This document shows positions 22,671-34,520 of a stretch of 64,000 bases of DNA, one piece after another. The translations under genes were made by a program, and so were the position numbers. A model generated the notes under the pieces. That model was not told the DNA's origin. It made no database searches and saw only the letters and a program-made list of their open reading frames with translations. This stretch comes from Davidsoniella eucalypti (Eukaryota > Ascomycota > Sordariomycetes > Microascales > Ceratocystidaceae): assembly GCA_004009845.1 (NCBI GenBank), contig RMBW01000003.1:372001-436000 (forward strand). Reading direction: 5' to 3'. How positions within the stretch are numbered: the stretch's first letter is position 1; every line of letters starts with the position of its first letter.

Positions 22671-25597
22671 TTATTTGGCCTCACCGATATATTCAGGCTT
22701 AATGTCAGGAGTAAAGCCCTCCTCTGTTTCAACCGATGGCATGATGAACTCGATAGGTTCATGACCTGGAATACTCTCTGCGGAAGCTTCTTCTTTGCCA
22801 ACAGCAGTGGCTGGTTCCAAGGGAGCCTCGCTATCCTCTTCTAACAGGCCAACATCTTCTTGATCTTCTAGAATCTCGTTGTGCTCTGTGACTGCCGTTG
22901 CGGCGTCGAGATCCATCAGCTCAGTAGCTACATCGTCGGGGCCAGTCGGGGTCTCTAGATCATCATCTTCGTCTTCCTCTGCTTCGTCTACTTCTTTCTC
23001 GCTATCACTGTCATCAGGGTGAATTTCTTGTAACCGGGAAGATATGCCAGTTACATCTTCTTCACATAGTCCATATCTGTCATGCCATAGTCGGCGTAGC
23101 ACAGCATAGACAAATACATACTGTGCCTCACTCTGGACCATCAATTTACGCTGCTCACGCAATGCGTCCACGGTAGCAAAAATAAGATCACCACGGACGT
23201 CAACGCCACCGGGTGTCAACGGTGACATATCGTCAGTTGCCAAGTGTGGCACGGGGAGAGGAGCTACGAATGGTGTATTGCTTCCACCGGGTGTAGTCAA
23301 GGTGGCCCAAGCAGTAGTTGCTGTTGGCGTGGCAGGAACATTATTCGATGAACCGAGCAAGAATCCGGCATCTAGCTCACGTTTCAGATGCTCGATGGCA
23401 ATGAAAGTTCCCGTACGGCCAACACCGGCCGAACAGTGAATGACACGAGGGTTCGATGGTGTCGTGGCGTTGTATTCGTTGGAAAGCGTCATGACCTTTA
23501 GGAAAGCAGGAAGATCTTCGAGTAATGGTACTCCAAAATCAGGCCAGCGTGTGTAAAACAGGTGCCAGATAGTCCATTCCTTTGGAGTAGAGCTTTTTTG
23601 GCCAGTACCGTCGTTAGTCACAGCCAATATGAGCTTGCGTACTTCGATCGCACCACCATCCATGATATCGACCTTTGCACATCGTAACTGCACACGCCAG
23701 CCATCTTTCCAGATGTCCTGCTCGTTGATTCGCATAACGCCGTCGCTTGAGTCGTCGGGGAAGTACTGGTGGCACTTCTCCGTGTTGCTCTCGATCATAT
23801 TCGTTAATTGGACGATGACTCCAGAGCCACCGGAAAGTTGTTCCGTTAGCATACGCCAGACATATGGTGTTGACACGGCGGTAGGACCCTGCATGGCAAT
23901 GTACTTGAGCTCGGGAAGACGCGCGGGGTCGTGTGGTGACATGAGCGAAATTGGCGAGGCATTGACGTAGCTTTGAGTGCCGTGAGGAACCTGATGTAGG
24001 ATGACTCGGTTGTGATTCCATGGCTGGATGTTGATATAACGATCGAGACCCTGCTGTGCTTGATCGGGATGACGGAAAGACGGGCGATGGGTTAGGCCTG
24101 GAGCACCGAAATCTTTACTGAGGGGATTGGGCGGAGAATTGTAGTTTCCAGACTTGCGTTTTGAGCCAAAGGCAACACGATTACGTTCCATCCAGGTGAG
24201 CTCGGTGAACTTGGCTTGGATATCTGTAGACAGGCACATGTTAGTGGGACTCGAAAAGATTTGGTTGATATGGAGATGCCAGGCTTACCCGGCAGTTTGG
24301 ACGCTAGATACGGCGGCAGCTTAGCACCCTTGGGCGATGGAGTCCGGGCACTTGAGCCGCATGTGGGCCGAGCAACGGGGCTCTGTGATCGAAGAATAGA
24401 CTCAACACTGAGCGGCGACAGCGAGCGGGCGGGGTTTGTCGTCCATGGTGCACCGGAGCCCTTCGCTGAGGTCAGGTGGTTCTTGACAGCTGACACTGCA
24501 CTCTTGGCACGTGCAGCAGGCGACTTGGGGCTCTTTCTACCGCCTAAACGGTCGCTGCGTTCGCTGCGCATACTAGTGCGGCTCTCGCAGCGGCTCTCGC
24601 GGCCAGTTAGCACCGAGAATCCAAGCGGATGTGACGGTGGGGTCGGAGAGGTAGTGCTTGGTGGTACGCCAACAGCGATGGCATTGATAGAGGGGTTCAT
24701 CAAGACAGAGTTTGTCGAGATTGGCGGCGGCGCCGGCGACCGGGCGCGCTTCATGGTGGATCGAATAGAGAGGCCGCGGAAGGCAGCAGGAAGACGGGAG
24801 ATTCGGTGCTGTTTGGCTGCAGATGGCGATGGAGAAGCGGCGGCAGATGCAAACGTAGAGGCGGTCGGGGACGAGGAGAAATGGTACGACTTTTTGGGGA
24901 TGGGCAGCTGCGAGAACGACGGCGATGTGGGCGTAGAGGCGGCCGACGATGGAGCGGCGGCGGTAGCTGGCGACGAAGACACCGAGCTGCTCGCGGACGA
25001 TGACGAGCACGACGACGACGACGACAAGAGGGCGGGCGGGGCTGACGGCACGCGGTTTCGGGCTGGGACTGCTATGCCTAGAGCAGATGTGGCTGTGGCT
25101 GCGGCTGGTTTGTTGGTTTGGTCAGCTGCGGTGTGATTGACGGGCGCGGGAATTCGAGACGGCGAGACAGCTCTCGGGCTGCTGATTGGCGAGGTGGGCG
25201 ACTGCGGAACAAATCTGCTGCCACTTGTACTTGTGTTTGTAGAGCCTGCTGTACGGCCAATATTGGAGTCTGAGGCAGCAGATTTCAGCGACGGCAAGTA
25301 CTCACGCGAAGAGACCGGCGATACTGAGACTGGCGAATACAGAGACGACGCTGAAGATGACGGCGACGGAGGGTTTTTGGAGTATGTCGAGAATCCAAAG
25401 CTGTTGGTGGTGGGCGAGGGCACGCTCAAATGGTGACTGTGGTGCTGCTGGAGCGATAGGCGGTGGTAGTTGGCAGAACCGCCTGTAGAGGGAGTGGAAG
25501 CGGCGCTATTAGTAGCACTATTAGTCGAGGGAGTGGACGCTACAGGCGGCGTAGTGACGATCTTGGGGCGGCGACGCAGCTTGGGAAGGCGATCCAT
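22671..25597 (-). CDS. Protein tyrosine phosphatase, non-receptor type
   Basis: This is a classical cysteine-based phosphotyrosine phosphatase, resembling fungal Ptp1/Pyp enzymes that act on MAP kinases. Two exons (24289-25597, 22671-24223) give 953 residues. The intron ends CACTAACATGTGCCTGTCTACAG. Residues 1 to about 430 are Ser/Pro/Ala-rich and look disordered. The catalytic domain follows: LDRYINIQPWNHNRVIL (substrate-recognition region), YVNASPI, a WPD loop with general acid D665, and P-loop HCSAGVGRTG with nucleophile C700 and R706. The Q-motif LREQRKLMVQ is present, so all catalytic elements are intact. A 58-residue Thr/Pro-rich insert separates the P-loop helix from the Q-motif helix. 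The tail after about residue 820 is strongly acidic. ATG 25597 was preferred because upstream codons of the open frame look non-coding. Substrates cannot be read from the sequence. Confidence 0.92.
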
Positions 25598-28468
25598 TTT
25601 GAGCACAGAACAACAACCAACGCTAATAGTGGCCGTGTTTTTCTTTCTCGGGGTTTGCCTCTTGTTATTGCTTCTTCGTTTGATCTTCGCTGGAAAAGAT
25701 GGACAACACAATCGAAACGGACAGGCCTCTCTCTGCTCTTGTTGCTTATCTGCTATGCGTATACATATAGTCGCCTGTTATACAGCAGCGGCAGCCACAG
25801 CGGTTGGAAGGCAGCGGGTGGTCAGATCGTTTGCTAGCCGTCTTGGTCGTCCACGGGCTGTTTCGGGCCTTTTGGTGGTATTTGGGTGGTATGCCTGGTT
25901 TCTGGCTCGATTTGTATCAGAGATTTTATGCCCGGCGCACAATTAATGCTGCTATCAATAAGCAGCGTCCAGTATCAAGTCTGGTCAGCGCACAGTCCAG
26001 CAGACGGCGTGGCGGCTTGTCGAGTAGCTGAAAGAAATTAAAATAGATAGACAAGACAGATATTGTGACGGCAGATAGTAGGCACATAGAAGCAAACAAA
26101 GCAGCAAAAGATGGGTTGGTTGGAGAATCGAGTCTCCGCTCGTTTCGAGTTTGACGCGGAAGGAGAGAGACGGTGTATTTTTGGCGCGCTTCCGATAAAT
26201 GTGACTCGAGCAGTATGGGATTGGTTGGCTCTTGTGACAGAATGTTTGAGCTTGAGGAAGAAGGAGAGAAAAAATAAGAAAATAAAAGGAAATCGAAGGG
26301 CTCACAGCAAAATAAAGAAGTCACGAAAAAACAAGAGCAACCTCGAGTCCTCCAAATAGACGGTGCCCAAGCGACTTTCTTTACTGACAGTCTCGCCTCT
26401 TCACACGTCTCGCCAATTCATTGCGTTATATTGCGTTATATTACGATGCATTCTTGTGCCAGCAGCCACATTGGTGCGACTTTCTCTATCTGTGTCGACT
26501 GCGTCTAATTGCCGGGTTCTTCTATGAATAACTCTTGCAGCCTATATGGCGATCTTCGGAGCCAAAATGCGAGGATCTGCGTTGCTATTGAAAACCACCA
26601 CGCTCTCTCGAGACCAACAATCACAGAATGTCTACTGTACAAGCAACCGATGTCCTGGGCTTTGTTTCTATGTTCTGTTCTGTCACTTCGCGCTAGAACT
26701 GCCCACTTCTCCTCAGGGCGCTGTCAGGTCGTCACCTGTTTCTCTATTGAATCTGTATATTAGATGCCCATACGCCATGTAGTTCGGTTTATGAATCACA
26801 TATAACAAAGCGAGAAAACATTCCGCATCTCCTTTTCTACCTGCAGACTTTGCTAAACTCGATCTTGGTCCTCTTCCCCCTCTTCTTCTTATCATCATCT
26901 TCCTCCCCCTGTCTAACACGAGATCTTTATTGCGTTAGGATAAACTCATAAGCTACTGCTAGCACTATATGCAGTATGCAATGTCCTTGGGGACAAGCGA
27001 AGAAAAAAATGATCAAGAGCAATATTAAGCTAGGATACAAATGAAACAAAACAGACAACTTTAAGACGAGGTCATCTATCAGTCAGTATCTTGTCTGCTC
27101 GCTTCCATGTCTCTACAGCCGATCAAACTCTTCGAATCCCTTCGTCACTGATCTGGCGCGGCAATTCACGTCGCATCTTGTCTCTTGTTTTCTTACTGCT
27201 TGATTTCAGCACTCACACCAACGCCGCCCTTTTCCTTCTTTGTTTTCCTGCTTCTTACTTCGTGTCGTCATTGTTCCCTTCCCTTACTACTAATACATAC
27301 TAATACCCAACATGTCTGTGCTTTTGTTCCCTTCTGTCAACTCTTGTCCTTTGTTCGTTCCAGAAGCATGTATAATTCCAGCTTGTCATGTTATTCTCAT
27401 CTTGTCCCAGCTCGCTGTCCGTGCTCTTAACTGACACTATAACCTAACTGACACCTATAACTTAGCGTCATAATTCGGAGAGGAGGAAGAGAAATGTTGT
27501 CTCGCTCTAATTTCATTCAGCTGGCGATTCTCTAAATTGGCTCTAAGATCATCAACGCAGCGGGGCACATCACTGCTGAAAAGAAGAGGAAAAAAGACGA
27601 GAAGGCCACTAGAATGCCCACTGAAAATCTGCATGTCACTGGTAGTGTTACATCACAAACCGCCTGTCAACAGGGAACCCCCTACCAAAGCTAATGGTGC
27701 TTATCGAAGCTAAGATCAAGTTAGGGTTTATGATACAAAACTTTCCTTTTTTTCTTCTTTTTTTTCTTGCTTTTGTCTCTGCTTAATTACTTTTACATGT
27801 GAAATAGTTCATCGACCCTAGGCCAACAATCCAGCAAAAGTACGGTTACCAGAACACACAAGCCAGAATATACCGTAGATCCCAACTAAATAGTCTCTTT
27901 CGGCTCGCGTGGCCTAGCCTGTACGCAAACCCTGCTCCTGGACAATCATTTACAAGGAAAACCCAGCACCAAGGTACATCTCCCAGCTCATAAACACAAC
28001 AAATCGCTACTGAACACTTATGTATATCTCGCTTTCGTCATGATGTTCTCTTCCAAATAACCTGAAATTATCTTTCCCCTTAACATCGTCAGGGGGTATA
28101 CACTGTTGAGCCCTGGTACTCCCATTTTGCCTATATTACTGCCCTTTTCTATCTTGTCGCCTTCCCTAGACAAGTCCTTTCGTTTCAATTACCGGCAATA
28201 TCGATTACAACTACATATACATGTAGTGTACTCTCTCAGCTCAAGTGTGGTTCCGTAGAATTACACATGATTTATTGGTCATTGCTATCGGAGGCCAACG
28301 GAGAGAATCTAATAATACACACGCCACAGACACCAGCAAGACAATATCAGGAGCGGAAAGACAAAATGAGAATGAATTCAAGTAAAATAGTAATACACAC
28401 AAGCCTGTAATTATGGCTTGGAAATATCCGGGTAAACCATCAAGGAACCCCTAAAGCTACACAGGTTC
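25598..28468. other. Intergenic region upstream of the phosphatase
   Basis: In these 2.9 kb I see only short random frames. The part next to the phosphatase (25600-26350) should be its promoter and leader. A tandem GCGTTATATT occurs twice at about 26423-26442. Long CT-rich runs lie near 26850-26920 and 27100-27420. The right end is the 3' flank of the FMP25-like gene. Confidence 0.55.
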
Positions 28469-30199
28469 TCACGCAGATGTAGTATACAAGGCACTGACAT
28501 ACTCACCGCACTCGACCTTCTGGTCAACCGCTACCTTGTAGCCCTTCTTTGCGTCGACGATAACCTTTCTACCGGATGGAGGCACCTGGAGTCTCTGCAT
28601 CTCTGCTGCTTCGATACCTTCCGGCGAATCAGCTGCTGGGATGTTTGACGGCGCGCAAAGGTTCGCCCGCTTGCCAGTTCCCAATTGATAATGCTCGTTA
28701 CCCCCCCAAACGAGCACGTCTCTGCCTGCCTTTGTATCAGCGCCCTGTAGGATCGCTGCGGAGTGTGTAGTGCCGACACTGAGTCCAGCAACGGTAATGG
28801 GAACAGTTCCACCCGTAGAATCACTGTACTCGCTAAGATTGCTTAGTGCCTTGAGTTTGCCCGGCTTGGAGGTCATGTGGAGCCAGCGACCTGTACCAAG
28901 AGAACCTAGATGGCCTTGACCAGCAGCCCAGACGTCGATGGAAGATGGGGTGTCTGGGCGAGGTGCGAAAAAGAATGTATTGTTGCCGCCAGCTGCGATG
29001 TGCGAGAACTTGGCGGTGGAGTTACGTCCATAGACTTGGGTTGCATAGATTTCAACTGGAGTGTCCGTAGATGTTGTGCCGGAAGGATTGGGTGCGCCTA
29101 GCTGGCTGAACATGTTGTCGCCGAAGCCGAATACGCGACCGTCCTCCGAACGGACAACTGAGTGATGATCTCCAGTAGCGATCTGGACCACGCAAACACC
29201 GGAGAGGAGACCCTCGACCAAGTGAGGTTGGTAGTAAGGACCCTTAGGGCGAGCTTCCCACCGTAGGCCTGGAATACCTAGTTGACCGTGCACTGGGAAC
29301 TTGGATGTGTTGGAAGCAGCTGAAAATACACGACCGGCACTAGTCAAGAGAAGGCAGTGGTCCGTACTAGAGCTGATATCAATGACTGTTTCGCCCCGAG
29401 CAAGCTTTTGAGGTGTGATAGTGCGGAAGGTTAGACCGGGAGAAGAAGATGTGGAAGACCATAGAGATGGGATCCATGACCGGGAAGCAGGTTTGCCCTC
29501 GGCCTCCAAGTCTGCCTTGCCTTGAATAAGATCAGTCTTTGATGCAGGCAGAGAGTAGACATCACCACCTTTAGCTAGAGCGATGATACGGTCACTCGAC
29601 ACGGCAATCTTCACAATGTTCTTTCCCTTGAGAGTCGCAGCAGGTTCGAAGTTCTTCTTATCAAAGCCCTTTCCCCACTGGACTATATCGCCAGACTCCG
29701 TAACAGCAGCGCCAAAATCATGACGAAGCTTCAAGTCACGTAATAGTTGGCCATCGAAGAACTTGAGTCTTTTCGGCACACGTACGTATGTTTCCTTGGA
29801 ACTCGGGTCTGCCACACGGTCAACGTTGAGGCCCCAAACATAAACACCTGGCTCGTCCCAGCTCTTGGGAATAGCATCTAGAGCATGTGGATTCGTGGGC
29901 TGAATCGAGATACGCGCCTTGGTAGGCTTCACACGAGCTTTTTCAAGGGCGGCCTTGTCCTCATCAGTCGGCTCCCCAGAGATATAGCGTGTGATAGAGG
30001 GGTAGTAGTAGATGATGGCTCCGGATGCACCTAGAGCGAAAGCAGCCTGTCCAATCTTGGCCAGACGGGCAGAGGTGTGTCGGGATACATATGTCCGGGT
30101 CTGTTGGTGGGCGCCGGCGACTCGGATGTGACGAGGAGATGCCGCTATGGCGCGGCGAAATGCCGCCGTGGGAACTCTGAAGCCACCAGGGACAACCAT
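28469..30199 (-). CDS. FMP25: Mitochondrial RCC1-repeat protein, Fmp25-like
   Basis: Yeast Fmp25 is a mitochondrial inner-membrane protein with RCC1-type beta-propeller repeats needed for early assembly of the cytochrome bc1 complex. A single exon encodes 576 residues from ATG 30199 (context AAAATGG). An Arg-rich, acid-free N-terminus (GFRVPTAAFRRAIAASPRH) fits a presequence. A hydrophobic segment at about 46-68 (AALGASGAIIYYY-like) would anchor it in the inner membrane. Propeller blades follow: GVYVWGLNVD, GDIVQWGKGFD, GRVFGFGDNMFSQLGAP, DVWAAGQGHLGSLGTGRW, DVLVWGGNEHYQLGTGKR. It ends VECGEYVSALYTTSA. The combination of presequence, one membrane span and degenerate RCC1 repeats is what points to Fmp25 rather than nuclear RCC1. 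Confidence 0.85.
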   Translation of the reverse strand: MVVPGGFRVPTAAFRRAIAASPRHIRVAGAHQQTRTYVSRHTSARLAKIGQAAFALGASGAIIYYYPSITRYISGEPTDEDKAALEKARVKPTKARISIQPTNPHALDAIPKSWDEPGVYVWGLNVDRVADPSSKETYVRVPKRLKFFDGQLLRDLKLRHDFGAAVTESGDIVQWGKGFDKKNFEPAATLKGKNIVKIAVSSDRIIALAKGGDVYSLPASKTDLIQGKADLEAEGKPASRSWIPSLWSSTSSSPGLTFRTITPQKLARGETVIDISSSTDHCLLLTSAGRVFSAASNTSKFPVHGQLGIPGLRWEARPKGPYYQPHLVEGLLSGVCVVQIATGDHHSVVRSEDGRVFGFGDNMFSQLGAPNPSGTTSTDTPVEIYATQVYGRNSTAKFSHIAAGGNNTFFFAPRPDTPSSIDVWAAGQGHLGSLGTGRWLHMTSKPGKLKALSNLSEYSDSTGGTVPITVAGLSVGTTHSAAILQGADTKAGRDVLVWGGNEHYQLGTGKRANLCAPSNIPAADSPEGIEAAEMQRLQVPPSGRKVIVDAKKGYKVAVDQKVECGEYVSALYTTSA

Positions 30200-31611
30200 T
30201 TTAATTGACTGTCTAATCACTCGTGATGAAATAAGTAGAGATAGGAGTGTGGGACACCAAAGATAATGATAAAAAACCTGGACCTTGAACTAATTGACAA
30301 AGCTCTGATAAAAAAAAGCTGTAAACACAAAAGCGCTGATTGGCTGGTAAGTTTTGGTGGGGCCTTTTTGACATAGAGAGCTTAGTAGTTATTACTGCAT
30401 ATTGGACGACTATCTTGTGCTATACTTGACTGTATTTGTAGTTATATCATCATTGAATACATTTTGATTTGGCTTGAGGTACGTTGGGGATAGTCTGTAC
30501 AAGATGCTTAGGGAAGTTCTTCATCTCTGGGCTGTGGATGGGCTCCCTCGCCCTGAAGTATCTCGACTGCCGAAAAATGTCAGAGAGCTAAATCGCCATA
30601 TCTTTGCTCGCTTTCTTATCATTCCCGTTCGTACCGCTGAAATCAAGGGAACTGCAGACAACCAGGCTGGAGTAACACAGCATTTAAAGCGTCGACAAGC
30701 GAAAAGCCTTTCCAGGCATAAGATCGGAGCCATCGTTTAGAACGTTTATCAACACTCGAAAATGAAAGAAGTCGCTAGCATACGAGGCCTATATAAAATG
30801 ACTTCCTGGAATAACGAGGGCTCATAACCTTTTAGGAGAAAAAGAAAATGTAGCAAGGCGACCAATATATAAGATATGAAGATCGAGCCAAGACGTTTGG
30901 ATATAACTAGTTAGTCGTAAACCATAGCAATACAAAACGCAAATGTCAACTATATATGTTTTGAACTACATACACTTAAAGCCTATTTGGGACATCGTCT
31001 TTTGCTCTGCCGCCTCTATAGAAGCCCTAGCAAGCCAATATACATACGCAAAAGAATTACTATCAATGTGATACATTATATAAGCTATAACTTATGACGT
31101 AAGATAGTCTCTAACAATTGGACAGACATCACACTGTCAAGTAGCTTCAACTATGCAATATATGGCTAGTACCTGAATATAATGAACTGAAGTCATGCAA
31201 TTCATATAAAACTTCATGAGCTAGAGCTAATCCTCTGGCTGATAAGACAATGTAGTTCTTTTGTTACTAGGACAATGCTAAAGTTTAGGCACTAAGTATG
31301 TACATATATAGATAGCTATGATATATAGCTATGATATCTATTAAATATGTAGGTAATTATGGTATGTTCAAGAAAAGTTTGAACTATTGAAGCACAAAAG
31401 TAAAATGATCCTTGTCCTTAGAGTTCGTTAGGGTCACATTTTGATTATCTTACTTAGACCCTAGAGTACATATGCACGTGATGACATAAGCTCTTATGTA
31501 ACCCTATATAGGTCCCCACATCGCAACGTCGCCTGTAAATAACTGCATTTTGTAGTCTAGCCAAAATATAGACTACACGTTATAATCGCATGTCAAGTAT
31601 TTTCGTTAGAG
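30200..31611. other. Divergent intergenic region FMP25/COG3
   Basis: A 1.4-kb spacer between divergent genes. From about 30750 to 31560 it is very AT-rich with many TA steps. A direct repeat ATAGCTATGATAT occurs twice at about 31312-31339. A frame at 30474-30740 begins at a TTG codon and has no recognisable motif, so I do not call it. Confidence 0.55.
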
Positions 31612-34193
31612 ATGTATGACGACCAGTGGTATAACTTTGTGCCGGAAGTGAACAATAAGGCCTCTGCAGGTTCTGCTCAAGCTAAAGGTCATGGTCGCAA
31701 ACCGTCCTTATTACAGCAGCCAAATGTACGTCTACAACGAGACAACCGACGACCGAGTTGACTAACTAGACATGTTCGGTTCCTAATGCCTGTGATATCA
31801 TTTGAGTGAGGTACCAGCTGCTGACACTTGTGTCTGTCTAGAGTAATGGCAATGCGCGCCGTAGCATTGAAATCTCGCAACCCATCTTGCAAGCTATAGA
31901 AGATGAAGAAGACGACATCCCAGAACCGGAGCTCCTGCGACGAGCATCGTCCATTGGATGCCTTAGACACAACAAGAAATCAATCTTGAGAAAGTTCTTA
32001 AAACGCACAACAAAAGTCTCAAGAGTTCCTGCGCTATACTTGGAGGGATACCAATCTTCAGAGAGTGATGCTAGCGACGATTCGGAATGCGACGAAGTTT
32101 TGTACCAGAAGAGTCGTGCTCCATACACGCAAGTCGCTAAGCCATCAAGAGACTTACCACACCAGAAATGTACTGACCGTAGTCTTAGTGCCTATCGTAC
32201 CCAACTGAGCTTGATAGAAAGCCATCTTGACAACCTCATCTCTGATACCGACATTACATTGAAACTACTCGACAAGCTTACCGGCTCCTTCCAATCCGTA
32301 GAACAACAAACAACGTCCTTTCGCTCGCAATGTGAAGATCTGATCACCGATCAACAAAAGATGCAAAATCTTGCGGACGAAGTTGGAACCGATTTGCACT
32401 ACTATGCGTACCTTGATAATGCGACGAGAAGGCTCAATGCGCCTGGCGCAAGCAGATTGGTCGATGATTCGTCGTTTACCGACATATTCAGACATCTCGA
32501 TTCTTGTATCGAGTTCATGTCATCACACGTACGGCAATGGAGCATATATTTCTATGCACAATTCGACATACCTACTAACAATACTTCATAGACCACGTAC
32601 CGCGATGCCGAAACCTATCTTGCTCGATATCAAGCGCTTCTCACAAAAGCTCTTCATCTGCTTGAAACTGGGTTGAGTAATAAGCTCGACAAAGTCGCCA
32701 ATAATCTTGCGCCTCAACTCAACAATACCAACTCCGAATCGGCGCAACACGCACTTTCATATGACCGATTCGCCGAAATGGTGCTCGACTCGTACTCTCT
32801 AATTCCAAACATCCACGATGTCACTTGCCGAGTGTATGATAATACGGGCATTCATAAGGATGAAATCAAAGCTGGAGATATCTATGAGGGTTCTGCTAAG
32901 AACATGTTTTATACCTACTTGTCGACTCGCGATAAACATATGAGAGCTTTGGCCCACAGGGATATCGAAGAATACAAAGCTAGCCAAACCAAAGGCGTTT
33001 CTCTAGAGACGGCATCAAGAAACTATATCAAACAATGCTTCGAGCGGGCTTTCAATGAGGTCAATTTGTTTGCCAAGATATTTCACGTACTGCCGCGCCG
33101 TAGTCCAGATGATGATTCTGCTTATGCAGTGCTCAAGTCACATCAGCGCTTCTTGGTCAACCCTGCCAATATGGCGCCACCAGGCGCTGCTATTCAAGCT
33201 GGCCTGCAGTCAGCTGAGCTAAGAACCATATGTAACATAGTCGGATGGCTATCAAACGAGTTCCTGCTCGCAGACTACGACGAGGCAGATTCGCCGTTTA
33301 CGATTTTCTCTAGAGAATATGCAGCGGCATTACTAACGGACCATCTATGGCCTTTTGTTGAGAGAGGGTTCGAAGCAGAGGTTGCGAAGATTATCACAAA
33401 GGCACCTTTAGCTCCAGACTCTTTAGTCATACCCAAGATCGTCGGCCCCTTACCTGTGTCAAATGCTCATCCTACCATCAAGGTAGCTCTAGCCTTGCTA
33501 GATCTATTTGATCAGTGTATGCCAAAAGATCGTAGTGTGAGTCTTCAATTTCCTACAACTGGTCACCATATCTGGGGTGCTAAATTACTAATGATCGTAC
33601 AGAAACAAAGCCCTGTTGTTTTCAATATTGTCCGTGAGTCTATTCGGGCTCTTCAGCGTGCTGAAGGAAAGATGAAAACCGCCAAGGGTGCCTCAGACTC
33701 TGATCTCTTTATGCTGAAGAATTTGCTTGTTTTGCGCAACCAGCTTGTCAGTCTTGAATTTGGAGATGTTCGTCAACAATCTACCACTGGCGGTGCTCTA
33801 GGTCCTATCTGGGACACATTGAATCCTCAGGCGTGGGTTGGTTTCTTGAGCAGTATCATGAGCGTCGCGCCACTTCCAATCTGGTCACGCGGACTTGGAG
33901 GGTCATCAACACCAGCACCACCGACTGCACCGGCACTCACACAAGAGAACATGAGTGAGCATCTAGATGAGCTGCTGCGGCGTGCCATCTACGCCTTCAC
34001 CGGAAGGTGGGCCACGAAGACATTGGAGGCTGAGAGCAAAAATGATAACGGAAAGGAACTGGCAAAGATCGACGTAGAACTAGACGATCTGCTGGAGAGT
34101 GTGTTTGGAAACCAAATGGAAGTCATGGTACGGTTAAAGGAAGCCATTGACATGAATGTGCAGATGCAGAAGGAACAGGAGACGAAGAAATAG
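31612..34193 (+). CDS. COG3: Conserved oligomeric Golgi complex subunit 3
   Basis: Cog3 (Sec34) belongs to lobe A of the COG tethering complex, which captures retrograde vesicles at the Golgi. Three exons (31612-31725, 31842-32528, 32592-34193) are joined in phase 0 and give 800 residues, close to the family's usual length. Introns have GTACGT and GTACGG donors; the second ends CCTACTAACAATACTTCATAG. The N-terminus reads MYDDQWYNFVPEV. An acidic linker (SSESDASDDSECDEVL) precedes a helical stretch with LDNLISDTDITLKLLDKLTG. The Cog3 signature follows: YYAYLDNATRRLNAPGASRL, then LDSCIEFMSSH and TTYRDAETYLARYQALL across the second intron. The remainder is helical, with LVNPANMAPPGAAIQAGL and YDEADSPFTIFSREYAAALL. 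COG3 is divergent from the FMP25-like gene. Confidence 0.9.
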
Positions 34194-34388
34194 AGGACTA
34201 AGAAATATAATAATAGCATTGACGAAAGAAGTTGGACAAGACTGTCACAGCTACATACTTGACTAGATGAACTTTGTCACTAAGGCGCCGAATCCAATTT
34301 GATTATTATTCAACGTCTACCTACTGTTATTTCGGACGGCCGATTGTACCGAAACCAAGCGTATCTAAAGTCACTCCTACAAAGTAAC

Positions 34389-34395
34389 AAAAAAA
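34389..34395 (-). terminator. RNA polymerase III terminator of tRNA-Arg
   Basis: Seven T residues on the minus strand lie about 40 nt past the tRNA 3' end, the first run long enough to stop RNA polymerase III. A near-perfect palindrome with 10-bp arms (34402-34423) lies between the tRNA and this run. Confidence 0.6.
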
Positions 34396-34435
34396 TGATA
34401 TTGATGATATAGATATATCATCAGATAGTTCAGTG

Positions 34436-34520
34436 CGACCAAGCAGGGACTCGAACCCTGAGCCTTTGCCAAATTGCTAGAGAACCGGAAGACAACGCGC
34501 TACCATTGCGCCACTCAGCC
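34436..34520 (-). tRNA. tRNA-Arg (anticodon CCG) with 13-nt intron
   Basis: The minus strand folds as a complete tRNA. The acceptor stem GGCUGAG pairs with CUUGGUC, including three G-U pairs. The D arm is GCGC-AAUGGUA-GCGC. The anticodon stem UUGUC pairs with GGCAA, with loop UUCCGG...U. The variable loop is AGGCU, and the T arm is CAGGG-UUCGAGU-CCCUG. The discriminator base is G. The anticodon CCG reads the arginine codon CGG. A 13-nt intron (TTCTCTAGCAATT) sits at the canonical position after base 37, leaving a 72-nt mature tRNA before CCA addition. The internal A box (TGGCGCAATGG) and B box (GGTTCGAGTCC) for polymerase III are both present. Confidence 0.93.

Noticed and set aside
24216..25136. 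306-codon plus-strand frame opposite the phosphatase
   Set aside because: It is the antisense of the Ser/Ala-rich phosphatase N-terminus and consists of Asp/Gly/Ala-rich low complexity.
30200..30220. FMP25 start at 30220
   Set aside because: The codon there is GTG. ATG 30199 has a good context and precedes the presequence.
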